Shown: piece after piece, positions 25,246 to 34,011 of the stretch
Layout: the number at the start of each line of letters is the position of its first letter
Position numbering within the stretch: position 1 is the first letter of the stretch
Origin: Ilumatobacteraceae bacterium
Lineage (GTDB): Bacteria; Actinomycetota; Acidimicrobiia; Acidimicrobiales; Ilumatobacteraceae
Direction: 5' to 3'
Assembly: GCA_024644465.1 (NCBI GenBank)
Contig: JAHEKY010000002.1
Location: forward strand, 25,774-89,773
DNA: 64,000 nt
Program-made: the position numbers and the translations under genes
Notes under the pieces: generated by a model
Seen by the model: the letters and a program-made list of their open reading frames with translations, nothing else
Database searches by the model: none
What the model was told of the DNA's origin: nothing

Positions 25246-26295
25246 TCAGCGCCCGGCCCACGCGGCCTGGGTTGCGGCGATGCGATCAGCGGGGAGGCCG
25301 ACGTACCCGGCGTCGGCGACCGTCGCGAGGCCGGCGTCGCTGAGGTAGAGGTCGACGAACGCGGCGAGTGCCGAGTTCTCCGCCGCGTTGCCGGTGTTGA
25401 CGTAGATGTACAGGCTGCGGCTGAAGCCGTAGCTCCCGTCTGCGATCGTCTCCGCCGAGGGGGCGGCGCATCCGTCGCCGGCGTCGACCGCGAGCGCCTT
25501 CAGCACGTCGCGGTTCGCATCGAAGAAGGAGTATCCGACCCAGCCGAGGCTCGTGTCGCTGCCGGCGATCCCCTCGATGATGAAGTTGTCGTTGGCGCTG
25601 GAGCTGTAGTCGGCTCGGGTGAAGATGCTCTCCTCCCCGACGCGTTCCGCGGCGAGGTCCTCGATCGCGAACTCCACGAACGTGTCGTACGTGCCGGACT
25701 CCTCGCCGGGGCCGTACACGCCGAGTTCCGCGTCCGGGAACGGGCCGGCGGCGCCGACCTCGGCGCCGAGCGCCGCGGCGTCACTCCAGTTGTTGAACCC
25801 CTCGGACTCCGGCCCGAGCAGCGCGTACAGCGTCGGGATGTCGACGCAGTCGACCGCGGAGTTGTTCGGGTTGGTCAACACGGACAGCCCGTCGATCGCC
25901 ACTTCGAGCTCGACGTACTCGATGCCGTTCGAGGCGCACGTCTCGGCCTCGGTGTCCTTGATCGAGCGCGAGGCGCCGGAGATGTCCGACTCACCTCCAC
26001 AGAATTTCTTGAACCCGTCGCCGGTGCCGGGGCCCTCGACGACCACGTCCAGATCCCCGCCCGACAGTTCGCCGGCGAGTTCGCCGACGCGGATCGAGAT
26101 CGGCTCGACCGTCGACGAGCCCGACACGAAGACCGAGCCGCCGGGCAGGCTGCCGTCCCCGGCAGGTGCGTCGCCGTCGGACGAGACGCCGGTCGACGGG
26201 GAATCGGCAGTGGGCTCGTCGTCACCGCCGCAAGCGACGGCTGTCAGGGCCAGCCCGATTGCAGCGGCGAGGATGCGGCGGCGGGGGGATGTCAC
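25246..26295 (-). CDS. pstS: Phosphate-binding lipoprotein PstS
   Basis: 349 residues. Signal peptide with lipobox LTAVAC (Cys about residue 22), an acidic linker, then a periplasmic-binding-type domain. Phosphate-contact segments include SGSSTVEPIS, GTGDGFKKFCGGESDISGASR and ESGTYDTFVEFA. It captures phosphate outside the membrane for PstCAB. It is the first pst gene and is preceded by a PHO-box-like array, so it should be strongly induced in phosphate starvation. Confidence 0.94.
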   Translation of the reverse strand: MTSPRRRILAAAIGLALTAVACGGDDEPTADSPSTGVSSDGDAPAGDGSLPGGSVFVSGSSTVEPISIRVGELAGELSGGDLDVVVEGPGTGDGFKKFCGGESDISGASRSIKDTEAETCASNGIEYVELEVAIDGLSVLTNPNNSAVDCVDIPTLYALLGPESEGFNNWSDAAALGAEVGAAGPFPDAELGVYGPGEESGTYDTFVEFAIEDLAAERVGEESIFTRADYSSSANDNFIIEGIAGSDTSLGWVGYSFFDANRDVLKALAVDAGDGCAAPSAETIADGSYGFSRSLYIYVNTGNAAENSALAAFVDLYLSDAGLATVADAGYVGLPADRIAATQAAWAGR

Positions 26296-26364
26296 GCTCG
26301 GAGCTCCGTTCGTCGGGGGACGTGTTCACGCTGCCCGCCCGGACGTCCGAGGCGAGTGCTGCGC

Positions 26365-26419
26365 ACGTTACGAAGTCAACGTGAATGACCCGGTGGGCCG
26401 AGGTGAACAGAACATGAAC
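26365..26419 (-). promoter_or_regulatory. PHO-box-like array and promoter of pstS
   Basis: Read on the minus strand in exact 11-base steps: GTTCATGTTCT (26419-26409), GTTCACCTCGG (26408-26398), degenerate CCCACCGGGTC, then ATTCACGTTGA (26386-26376). Actinobacterial PHO boxes are 11-base direct repeats with a GTTCACC-like core, so three of four units fit. A candidate -10, TAACGT, lies five bases after the last unit (26370-26365). This is the expected RegX3/PhoP-type activation site. Confidence 0.72.
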
Positions 26420-26458
26420 CGATGCCGGCGAACGGGCGAACTCGTGCCGGCCGGAGCG

Positions 26459-28543
26459 TCAGCGAGTCGGCAACGACTGCTGCTCGACGGTCCAGCGGTA
26501 CATCCGATCCTGGGCGTGCGGCTCGAACGCGTCGGTCGGCCCGACCCGTTCCCACGTGTCGTCCGGGCGGAGCTCCCATGCGACGATGTCGTCCGCGAGC
26601 TGGAACTCGAGCGCCTGGTCCAGCCAGGCGCGGTGTCGGTCATGGTTGATCGGCACGAGCACCTCGACGCGCCGGTGCAGGTTGCGGGGCATCAGGTCGG
26701 CGGAACCGATCAGGTGGACCTCGTCACACATCGCACCGGGCAACCGGCCGTTGATCACGACGTTGCCGTGCTCGAACCGGTAGATCCGGCTGTGCTCGAG
26801 ATACCGCCCGAGAATGCTGCGGGCGCGGATGTTCTCCGACATGCCCGGCACACCGGCGCGCAGGCAGCAGATACCGCGGACGAGGAGGTCGATCTTCGTG
26901 CCCGCCTGGCTGGCGGCGTACAGCGCTTCGACCATCTCCTCGTCGGCGATCGAATTGCACTTGATCGTGATGTGGCCGGCGCGCCCGAACGAGGCCTCGT
27001 GTTCGATCAGGTCGAGCAACTGACGCTGCATGTCGCGCGGGGCGACGAGCAGCTCGCGGTAGTCGTTCGTGCGGCTGTAGCCCGTGAGGTGGTTGAACAA
27101 CTGCGCGGCGTCTGCGCCGATGTCGGGGTGACACGTGATCACGCCGATGTCTTCGTAGATGCGCGCGGTCTTCGAGTTGTAGTTGCCGGTGCCGATGTGG
27201 ACGTATCTCCGGAGCTCGTCGCTGTCGTCGCGCACGACGAGTACGACCTTGCTGTGGGTCTTCAGCCCGACCATGCCGTAGACGACGTGGACGCCGGCGC
27301 GCTCGAGCTGCTTCGCCCACTGCACGTTCGTCGCCTCGTCGAAACGAGCCTTGATCTCGACGAGCACGGCGACCTGCTTGCCGCTGTCGGCGGCCCGCAT
27401 CAGGCTGCGGATGATCGCGCTGTCGCCGCCGGCGCGGTACAGCGTCATCTTGATCGACTGCACGCGCGGATCGTCGGCGGCTTGGGAGATGAACTCCTCG
27501 ACGCTGCTCGAGAAGCTCTCGTACGGGTGGTGGACCATCACGGCCCGGTGACGCACGACGTCGAAGATCGGACGATCACCCTCCTCGGCGGCCGCGATCC
27601 GGCCCGGCGTGACCGGGGTCCACGTCTCGTCCTTCAGATCGGGTCGATCGAGCGACATCAGCTGGAACAGACAGCTCAGATCGAGCGGTGAGCGGTGGAA
27701 CGTGACGTCGGCGCGCTCGAGGTCGAGTTCGCGCATCAGGAGGTCGAGGATCTCCTCGCCGATGTCGTGGGCCACCTCCAGCCGGACCGCCTGGTTGAAG
27801 CGTCGGCGCCGCAACTCCATCTCGACGGCCGCGAGCAGGTCGTCAGCCTCCTCTTCCTCGACCGTGAGGTCGCCGTTGCGGCTGACACGGAACGCCGCCC
27901 ACTCCTCGACGATCATCCCCACGAAGAGCTGGTCGAGCTTCGCCGCGATCAGCTGCTCGGCGGGGAGGTACCGCCCGGGCGAGCACTCGACGAGCCGCGG
28001 GAAGACGTCGGGGATCTTCAGGCGGGCGAATCGCCGGTCACCGGTTTCGGGGTCGGCGACATTGACCGCGAGCGAGAGCGCGAGGTCGGAGATGTACGGA
28101 AACGGATGACCCGGATCGACCGCGAGTGGGGTGAGCACGGGGAAGATCCGTTCTTCGTAGATTCTGCCGAGTTCGACGCGCTCTTCGGCGGTCGTCTCCT
28201 CCCACGAGATGACCTCGACGCCCGCGGCGGCGAGTTCCGGCACGAGCTTGTCGACGAATGCGATGTCGAGCCGGTGGATCATCTGCGGCACCCAGTCCGC
28301 GATCGCGGCCAGCTGCTGGGCCGGCGTGCGACCGTCCCACGTCGGACGGTCGATCCCGGCGATCAACTGATCCTTCAACGCGGCGACGCGCACCTGGAAG
28401 AACTCGTCGAGATTCGTCGAGGTGATCGCGCAGAACTTGGCGCGTTCGAGCAGCGGGATCCCCGGCTCGCTCGCGAGTTCGAGCACGCGCTCGTTGAACG
28501 CCAGCCAGCTCAGTTCGCGGTTGAGGAATCTCTCGTCCATCAC
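26459..28543 (-). CDS. ppk: Polyphosphate kinase 1
   Basis: 694 residues, typical Ppk1 length. N-terminal FLNRELSWLAFNERVLELA and FCAITSTNLDEFFQVRVAAL; catalytic C-terminal half with IGTGNYNSKTARIYEDIGVIT (the phospho-His lies in the preceding VHIG) and HGNVVINGRLPGA, plus LIGSADLMPRNLHRRVE. It reversibly polymerises the gamma-phosphate of ATP into polyphosphate. Placing ppk just upstream of pstS on the same strand ties phosphate storage to uptake; the 163-base gap with its own promoter allows separate control. Start is GTG 28543 or ATG 28540. Confidence 0.95.
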   Translation of the reverse strand: MMDERFLNRELSWLAFNERVLELASEPGIPLLERAKFCAITSTNLDEFFQVRVAALKDQLIAGIDRPTWDGRTPAQQLAAIADWVPQMIHRLDIAFVDKLVPELAAAGVEVISWEETTAEERVELGRIYEERIFPVLTPLAVDPGHPFPYISDLALSLAVNVADPETGDRRFARLKIPDVFPRLVECSPGRYLPAEQLIAAKLDQLFVGMIVEEWAAFRVSRNGDLTVEEEEADDLLAAVEMELRRRRFNQAVRLEVAHDIGEEILDLLMRELDLERADVTFHRSPLDLSCLFQLMSLDRPDLKDETWTPVTPGRIAAAEEGDRPIFDVVRHRAVMVHHPYESFSSSVEEFISQAADDPRVQSIKMTLYRAGGDSAIIRSLMRAADSGKQVAVLVEIKARFDEATNVQWAKQLERAGVHVVYGMVGLKTHSKVVLVVRDDSDELRRYVHIGTGNYNSKTARIYEDIGVITCHPDIGADAAQLFNHLTGYSRTNDYRELLVAPRDMQRQLLDLIEHEASFGRAGHITIKCNSIADEEMVEALYAASQAGTKIDLLVRGICCLRAGVPGMSENIRARSILGRYLEHSRIYRFEHGNVVINGRLPGAMCDEVHLIGSADLMPRNLHRRVEVLVPINHDRHRAWLDQALEFQLADDIVAWELRPDDTWERVGPTDAFEPHAQDRMYRWTVEQQSLPTR

Positions 28544-28585
28544 AGCCCCCGCTGCGCCGCGTGATCCGCCACGAGCCGCGCGACC

Positions 28586-28855
28586 TCAGGATTCGGCTTC
28601 GGCGTGACCGAGATCCCACTCGATCGTGATCAGCTCGCGCTCGGCGTCGCGCACGATGCGCTCCTTGTTGCGCCGGAACTGGGGATCGTCGCGGGGCAGC
28701 AGCACGAGTCGGGCGAGCACGCGGGCGCGGAACTCGTCGAGCACCTGCCGTTCGCCCCAGTCGCCGTAGACCTCCCAGTGTGGCGCCACGGGCCCGTGGT
28801 ACACGATCCGGGCGTGGGCCCGCGGTGCCTGTGTCTCGACTACAGCGTCACTCAT
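28586..28855 (-). CDS. Small conserved-looking soluble protein
   Basis: 89 residues with no recognisable domain. It is charged, with RIVYHGPVAPHWEVYGDWGERQVLDEF near the N-terminus and helix-forming RNKERIVRDAERELITIEWD near the C-terminus. The gene lies 42 bases upstream of ppk on the same strand and so may be the first gene of that unit. Codon usage is like its neighbours, which supports a real gene. Function unknown. Confidence 0.6.
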   Translation of the reverse strand: MSDAVVETQAPRAHARIVYHGPVAPHWEVYGDWGERQVLDEFRARVLARLVLLPRDDPQFRRNKERIVRDAERELITIEWDLGHAEAES

Positions 28856-29105
28856 GGCGTCGACGCTATCGCCGTCGCGCGCACCGGACGCGGGGCACGG
28901 TTGACCGGTGTGCCGGAAAACCGGGTCGAGCCGTGCACCTCCATTACGAACGTGTTACAGTTTGCGATCAACCACGCAACGGGAGGGGTGGTCGACGAAC
29001 GACGGGGAACGCCGTCGGAAGTCGAAACGAACGAGAAATCGGGAACCAAACGAGCCGCTGGAACGTCAGAATGGCACTGGCCATTCGCGAGAGGACCACA
29101 CCGCC

Positions 29106-29528
29106 ATGATCAAGCGAACGAAGCGGACCACCACGACGGCCTCGGTCGCCGCTGCCTCGGACACGTCGGCGGACACCGCCACCGGCGCAGACGCCGACGA
29201 CCGCGCTCGCCGCAACGGCCGCCCGGTCGAGCTGAACACCGCGCCGCCCGATCCCGACTCCGAGACGGCATGGATGGCCGATGGCAACTGCCGCCTGCAC
29301 CCGCCGGCGACGTTCTTCCCGAGCGACGGCGTCGGCGTCGACCGGGCCCGCAAGATCTGTCGCGGTTGCCCGGTCCTGACGCACTGCCTCGAGTACGCGC
29401 TCGATGCGCGCATCGACCACGGCGTCTGGGGTGGGTGCAGCGAGCGCGAGCGGCGCCGCATCCTGAAGCGTCGGCGCGAGGACGCGGCGACCGTCGATGC
29501 CGACGCCGTCAGCGCGATCGATCGCTGA
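29106..29528 (+). CDS. whiB: WhiB-family iron-sulfur transcription regulator
   Basis: 140 residues with a disordered Thr/Ala-rich N-terminus of about 50 residues and a complete WhiB domain. The four cluster Cys are in ADGNCRL, ARKICRGCPV and THCLEYAL (C-x(n)-C-xx-C-x5-C), followed by GVWGGCSERERRRILKRRR, the turn and basic DNA- or sigma-binding tail. The turn has GGC where most members have GGL or GGT. ATG 29106 follows GAGAGG. The upstream gap is about 250 bases with a weak TACAGT -10 at 28956-28961, implying a leader of about 140 bases. Confidence 0.92.
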   Translation: MIKRTKRTTTTASVAAASDTSADTATGADADDRARRNGRPVELNTAPPDPDSETAWMADGNCRLHPPATFFPSDGVGVDRARKICRGCPVLTHCLEYALDARIDHGVWGGCSERERRRILKRRREDAATVDADAVSAIDR

Positions 29529-29535
29529 CGCGCAA

Positions 29536-29579
29536 ACGCCCCGCCCACCACGTCGACGACGTTGGTTGGTGCGGGGCGT
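29536..29579. terminator. Hairpin terminator between whiB and tatA
   Basis: ACGCCCCG...CACCA at 29536-29550 pairs with TGGTGCGGGGCGT at 29567-29579, with a small bulge and no U-tract. It lies eight bases after the whiB stop and 45 bases from the convergent tatA stop, so it could end both transcripts. Confidence 0.65.
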
Positions 29580-29624
29580 CGGGTGTCCCTGCCGCGTCGG
29601 CGCTGCCGCCGCCACGGAGATCGA

Positions 29625-29807
29625 TCACTCGGACTCGGTGCTCGCGTCTTCCTTCGGAGCGTCCGCCTCGGCGATCCCGTCCTTGAATTCCTTCTGGGCC
29701 TTGCCGAGGTTTCTCGCCAGCTTGGGCAACTGCGACCCGCCGAACAGGACGAGCACCAGTACCAACAGGATGATGCCCTCTGGGCCACCGAGTGTGAATC
29801 CGAACAT
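29625..29807 (-). CDS. tatA: Twin-arginine translocase subunit TatA/E
   Basis: 60 residues: a short N-terminus, one membrane helix (GIILLVLVLVLFGGSQLPKL), the conserved FGGSQLP hinge, the amphipathic helix LARNLGKAQKEFKDGI, and an acidic tail. This is the TatA plan. TatA multimerises to pass folded Tat substrates across the membrane. tatB and tatC are not adjacent. Confidence 0.92.
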   Translation of the reverse strand: MFGFTLGGPEGIILLVLVLVLFGGSQLPKLARNLGKAQKEFKDGIAEADAPKEDASTESE

Positions 29808-29851
29808 GCTGCCAGGCTACCCCACGGACGCGCCGATGGTGCCCGCGCCAC

Positions 29852-30151
29852 TCAGGCGCCGATGATGCTCCGCGCGACTTGGGCGCGCTGGCGACGGATG
29901 CGACGCCGCTCGCGCTCGGACAGGCCACCCCAGATCCCGAACTTCTCACCGTTCTGCAGCGCGAACTCGAGGCAGTCGTGCTGGACCTCACAGCCGCGGC
30001 ACACTTCCTTGGCTTCGCGTGTCGACGCGCCTCGTTCCGGGAAGAAGAGGTCGGGGTCGACGCCGAGGCAGTTGGCGCGATCGTGCCAGTCCGCCTCCGG
30101 TTCGACGGGGGTAGCACTGACGGTGATGCTCGATGTGGTGATGAACTGCAT
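29852..30151 (-). CDS. whiB: WhiB-family regulator, WhiB2/WhmD-like
   Basis: 99 residues. Cluster ligands lie in DRANCLGVD, KEVCRGCEV and HDCLEFAL, followed by FGIWGGLSERERRRIRRQR. The size and GIWGGLSERERRR turn resemble WhiB2/WhmD, which control septation, but WhiB1-type is not excluded. The start at 30151 has a textbook AGGAGG, itself part of the palindrome AGGAGGTCCTCC, which could partly sequester the ribosome site. The upstream gap holds an operator-like palindrome at 30334-30349. Confidence 0.92.
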   Translation of the reverse strand: MQFITTSSITVSATPVEPEADWHDRANCLGVDPDLFFPERGASTREAKEVCRGCEVQHDCLEFALQNGEKFGIWGGLSERERRRIRRQRAQVARSIIGA

Positions 30152-30315
30152 GGGGAGGACCTCCTGCTGGGTCCGGGAGACATGGTCGGCGTTGACCGTG
30201 GAGTCGGCGGGTGTGACGGATGTCGGGTGGGCGGCGGATGGGTGACGGGTTGGTGGCGGGATTGGTGACGGGCTGATGGCCTGCTCCCCTCCCTGCTCTG
30301 GCGATTCTCAAATGC

Positions 30316-30349
30316 TTGACATCAGCTCGACATCGTTGTAACTACAACG
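30316..30349. promoter_or_regulatory. Operator-like palindrome and promoter elements upstream of whiB2
   Basis: A perfect palindrome CGTTGTA-AC-TACAACG spans 30334-30349. On the plus strand TTGACA (30316-30321) with a 17-base spacer reaches TAACTA (30339-30344) inside it; that promoter would fire into the 3' end of the VWA gene in antisense. On the minus strand TTGTAG-17-TGATGT is a weaker promoter toward whiB2. The rest of the 295-base gap (30152-30446) holds an imperfect GGTGACGGG repeat and nothing else I can name. Confidence 0.5.
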
Positions 30350-30446
30350 TCGTCATTCTGCCAGACGTGAACGCGATTTCGCAAGCGCGCAATGAGAATT
30401 TCGCGCGATACGCGCGCACCGGGGTGCTCCGCGTCGCGAACGAGCC

Positions 30447-32459
30447 TCAGCCGGCGCGCCGAGCACTGCGGGCGAGCGCCCGCTTGCCCTCGATGAAGTC
30501 GACGAGCACGTAGTCGCCGAGATTCTCCGGCGTCGTGAAGAACGCGCGCCCCCGGTTGATCGAGGTCATCTGTTCGATGAATGCCCGCAACGAACCGTCG
30601 GCACCGAGCCCGAACGTGTTGATCCGGATGTCGGCCTTGGTGCAACGGACGACCTCGCGCAGCGTCGCTTCGACCGTCTCGCGTGCCGGCGGATAGTTGA
30701 AGAACGGGTGACCGTCGGCGGTGATGTGTGCGGTCGGTTCGCCGTCGGTGATCATGATGATCTGCTTCGTGCCGGACTCGCGAGCGAGCAATTGACGGGC
30801 CAAGGTGAAGCCGTGGTGCATGTTCGTGCCGTAGACGAAGTCCCACGAGACCTCCGGCAGTTGTTGTGCGGTCAGCACCCTCGCCGTCTCGGAGAACCCG
30901 ATGATGCCGAGGTAGTCCCGCGGGAACTGCGTGGAGATCAGGCTGTGCAACGCCATCGCCACCTTCTTCGCGGGCAGGAAGTTGTCGCGCATCGGCATCG
31001 ACAGCGACAGGTCGAGCATCAACACGGTCGACGAGCGGGTGTGATGCTCCGTGCGCTCGATCTCGAAGTCGTCCGGAGCGAGTTCGACCGGTGTCCCGCC
31101 GCCACGACGACGAAGCGCGTTGCGGATCGTGCGGTTGAGATCGAGCTGGAACGGGTCCCCGTATTCGTAGACCTTCGTGTCGTACGTCCGCTCGTGGCCC
31201 TGGCCGACGTCGCTCGTCTCGTGCTGACCGAGCTTGTCCTTCGTGAGCTTCGAGAACAGCTCCCGCAACGCGTTCGACCCGATCCGGCGCAGGCCCTTCG
31301 GCGTCAGCTCGAGGCGGCCCTCCTTCTGCTCGATCAGGCCGGCCTGCTCGAGCTGCTTGGTCAGCTCGGCCAACCGTTGGAGTGACTTCGCCGCGTCGTC
31401 GCCCATCAGCGACCGGACGCGATCCATGTCCGCCTCGGCGAGCGCGGCGGGGCTCGACGCGTTGCGCAGCAGGTTCTCGAGCTGATCGAGGTCGCCGAGC
31501 TCCTGCATCGCCTGCATCGCCTGGCCCATGCCGAGCGGGTCCTGGCCCTCGAAGTCGTAGCTGTTGTCCCACTGCATCTGGGGGAACAGCTGCTGGAGGT
31601 TGCCCGAGAGCTGTTGCATCTGCCACTGCAGGTCCATGTCGTCCAGCAACTGGTCGGACAGTTGCTGCAACTGGGCGCGCTGCTCCGGCGTCATCGAGTT
31701 CAACATCGCCTGCATCGCGGCCATCCGACGCGCCATCTGTTCGAGGAGCTCTTCGACCGATTCCGGGTTCTCGGGGAAGAAGTCCCCGTACTGCTCCATG
31801 AACTCCTCGAAGCCGGGGTCCTCGCCGCGCTGGTGCTTCTCCAGCATCTCGTTCAGCGCGGCCATCATGTCCTTCATCCGGGCGAGGTCTTCCGGGCCCA
31901 TGTTCTGCATCGCGCCCGACATCTGATCGACCATCTGCTGGAGCAGTTGTTCCTTGAGCCGCTCCATCAACTGGTCGAAGCGCCGCTTCGCGTCGGCGGA
32001 CTCGAAGTTGTAGGCGTCGAGCTCACGGACCTTGCCGGCGAGGTCGTCCGGGAGCAGGTCGAGGCGCAGATTGCGGTCCTCGGCCGCGGCGCTCGCGTTC
32101 TGGGCGCGCCGCTCGTCGCCGGAACGCTGCGCGTCTCGCACGGCGTTGTCGATCGCATGGCGCTCCTCGTCGATGATGTCGTCGATCTCGTCGTTGATCT
32201 CGTCGTAGACGCCGCCGAGGTCGTGGCGGTCGAGCCGGTCCTGGCGCTCGGCGCGCAGTTTCTCGAGGAGCTCGCGCAGCCCCTGCAACTGATTGCCGTC
32301 GCGGTCGCGCATCCCGTCCTGCATCATCCTCCGCAGCGCCGCGTTGACGTCACCGTGGTAGAGCAGCTCGTCGGTCAGCTCGTCGAACGCGACGTCGGCA
32401 TCGAACTCGAACCCGGTCTGCGTGCCGTCCCACCGCGAGTAGGTGAACTGTGACGCCAT
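30447..32459 (-). CDS. VWA-domain protein with large helical N-terminal region
   Basis: 670 residues. The first 400 or so are charged, Gln/Met-rich and helical (for example LQQLSDQLLDDMDLQWQMQQL), predicted coiled coil. The C-terminal 200 form a von Willebrand A domain with the MIDAS motif DLSLSM, then TNMHHGF (Thr) and MITDGEP (Asp). Such VWA proteins work with MoxR- or ChlI-like AAA+ ATPases in chaperone-like complexes. The likely partner is at 37629-39059 on the same strand. No signal peptide, so cytoplasmic. Confidence 0.85.
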   Translation of the reverse strand: MASQFTYSRWDGTQTGFEFDADVAFDELTDELLYHGDVNAALRRMMQDGMRDRDGNQLQGLRELLEKLRAERQDRLDRHDLGGVYDEINDEIDDIIDEERHAIDNAVRDAQRSGDERRAQNASAAAEDRNLRLDLLPDDLAGKVRELDAYNFESADAKRRFDQLMERLKEQLLQQMVDQMSGAMQNMGPEDLARMKDMMAALNEMLEKHQRGEDPGFEEFMEQYGDFFPENPESVEELLEQMARRMAAMQAMLNSMTPEQRAQLQQLSDQLLDDMDLQWQMQQLSGNLQQLFPQMQWDNSYDFEGQDPLGMGQAMQAMQELGDLDQLENLLRNASSPAALAEADMDRVRSLMGDDAAKSLQRLAELTKQLEQAGLIEQKEGRLELTPKGLRRIGSNALRELFSKLTKDKLGQHETSDVGQGHERTYDTKVYEYGDPFQLDLNRTIRNALRRRGGGTPVELAPDDFEIERTEHHTRSSTVLMLDLSLSMPMRDNFLPAKKVAMALHSLISTQFPRDYLGIIGFSETARVLTAQQLPEVSWDFVYGTNMHHGFTLARQLLARESGTKQIIMITDGEPTAHITADGHPFFNYPPARETVEATLREVVRCTKADIRINTFGLGADGSLRAFIEQMTSINRGRAFFTTPENLGDYVLVDFIEGKRALARSARRAG

Positions 32460-32547
32460 GACCCGAACCTAGTTGCCGCGGCGCCCTCCCGTGCTGGCGC
32501 GAGGCGATGCCGACGCAACGTGCCGCGGCGGCGCATAGGGTGAGGCG

Positions 32548-33093
32548 ATGCGCGTCCCCCGCACGTTCGTCTTCGTCGACTTGTCCGACTTCACGAACTA
32601 CACCGCCGCGTTCGGTGACGATGCCGCCGGCCGGATCCTCAGCGCCTTCCGCACGATGGTTCGTGCCGTCGCGTCCGAGCGCGGCGTGCGCATCGCGAAG
32701 TGGCTCGGCGACGGCTGCATGGTCGTCGCCGTCGACCAGAACGACGCGATCGGCTTCGTGCTCGACCTCGAGCGTCGCTCCGCCGACGTCTGTGCCCCGC
32801 TGACCGTCCGCTCCGGGCTCGCGACAGGACATGCGCTGCTGTTCGAGGGCGACGACTACATCGGCTCGGCGGTCAACATGGCCGCGCGTCTGTGCGACCG
32901 CGCCGAAGGCGTCGAAGCGCTGATGCCGACGATGCACATCGAGCGGCTGCCCGAGGGCGTCACCGCGACGTCGATCGGTGAGATCGAGCTGCGCGGGTTC
33001 CCGGGACCGATCGACGTCGTCCAACTCAGTGGCGTCCCACTGCCCGCTGACACCGACGCCTCAGACCTCTGGACGCGGACGCCGTTCATCTGA
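32548..33093 (+). CDS. Class III adenylate/guanylate cyclase-like protein
   Basis: 181 residues forming one cyclase homology domain. FVFVDLSDFTNYT (residues 6-18) carries the first metal-binding Asp, KWLGDGCMVV the second, and YIGSAVNMAARLCDRA the Asn and Arg transition-state residues, so catalysis is possible. The usual Lys/Asp adenine selectors are not clear. No membrane or sensor domain is attached, so this is a stand-alone soluble domain that must dimerise. It is followed four bases later by the GH1-like gene. Confidence 0.82.
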   Translation: MRVPRTFVFVDLSDFTNYTAAFGDDAAGRILSAFRTMVRAVASERGVRIAKWLGDGCMVVAVDQNDAIGFVLDLERRSADVCAPLTVRSGLATGHALLFEGDDYIGSAVNMAARLCDRAEGVEALMPTMHIERLPEGVTATSIGEIELRGFPGPIDVVQLSGVPLPADTDASDLWTRTPFI

Positions 33094-33097
33094 GCCG

Positions 33098-34006
33098 ATG
33101 ACCTTCGACCGGGGCGTCACGCTCACGACTGCCACGACGCTCGGCCACGCCGACACGTCGAACCTCGGCCCCTCGGCCGGCAACGGGTTCTACAAGCGTT
33201 GGCCGGACGACCTCGCGCTGCTGCAGGACCTCGGCGTCACCGACGTGCGCCTCACCCTCGACTGGGCGCGCCTGCAACCGAAACCGGGCGACCTCGACGG
33301 TGACTGGTTCGAACGGTTCGGCAACATCATCTCCGCAGCCCGCGCGATCGAGTTGCGGGTCTGGGCAACGCTCTTCGACGGGGCCGTACCGCGCTGGGTC
33401 GACAACGAAGGCGGCGTCGGTGACGACGCGACGATCACCAAGTGGTGGCCGCGATGGGTCGAGCGGGTCGCGGACGGGTTCGGCGACGAGCTCGACGGTT
33501 GGATCCCGTTCGCGGCGATCGAACCCGCGATGCCCGCGCAGCCGTGGGTGGACACGTGGGCGATCCTCGACGGCGGAGCCGCGCCGGTCGTCGCCTCGGT
33601 CAGCGTCGACCACGTCGACACGATCTCGAGGTATCTCGGGTCGACCGACCGCATCGGGCTGACGCTCTCGACCGACATCGCCAAGGACCACGAGCCGTCC
33701 GACGAGGAGCTGGCGGCAGTGTGCGACCAGCTCGGCGTGGCGTTGCGGGAGGCGGCCGAGCAGGCGGCGGGCACCCCGCTCGTCGTGAGCGAGTTCTCCC
33801 CGCACCACGACGACGCCGAGATCAACGGTCGGCTCGTCGAGCGGTTCGTCGGCGCGGTCGACGCCGCGATCGCCGACGGCGTCGACGTCGGCGTGTGCTT
33901 CCTCGACCCCGCGATCGCCGGCCCCGACTCACCGGTCGGCCTGCTGGACAAGGACCGGCTGCCCCAACCCGCCGCTGCGGCATACCTCCCGACCACCGAC
34001 GACTGA
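33098..34006 (+). CDS. Compact GH1-like glycoside hydrolase
   Basis: 302 residues (ordinary GH1 beta-glucosidases are 440-470). GH1 landmarks are visible: NGFYKRWPDDLALLQDLGVTDVRLTLDWARLQP near the start, WVERVADGFGDELDGWIPF, IEPAMPAQ in place of the NEP acid/base motif (Glu kept), and LVVSEFSPHHDD in place of ITENG (nucleophile Glu kept). The shortening removes loop regions around the active site. Catalysis is plausible; the substrate cannot be predicted. It lies close behind the cyclase gene and is probably co-transcribed. Confidence 0.7.
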   Translation: MTFDRGVTLTTATTLGHADTSNLGPSAGNGFYKRWPDDLALLQDLGVTDVRLTLDWARLQPKPGDLDGDWFERFGNIISAARAIELRVWATLFDGAVPRWVDNEGGVGDDATITKWWPRWVERVADGFGDELDGWIPFAAIEPAMPAQPWVDTWAILDGGAAPVVASVSVDHVDTISRYLGSTDRIGLTLSTDIAKDHEPSDEELAAVCDQLGVALREAAEQAAGTPLVVSEFSPHHDDAEINGRLVERFVGAVDAAIADGVDVGVCFLDPAIAGPDSPVGLLDKDRLPQPAAAAYLPTTDD

Positions 34007-34011
34007 GCGTT

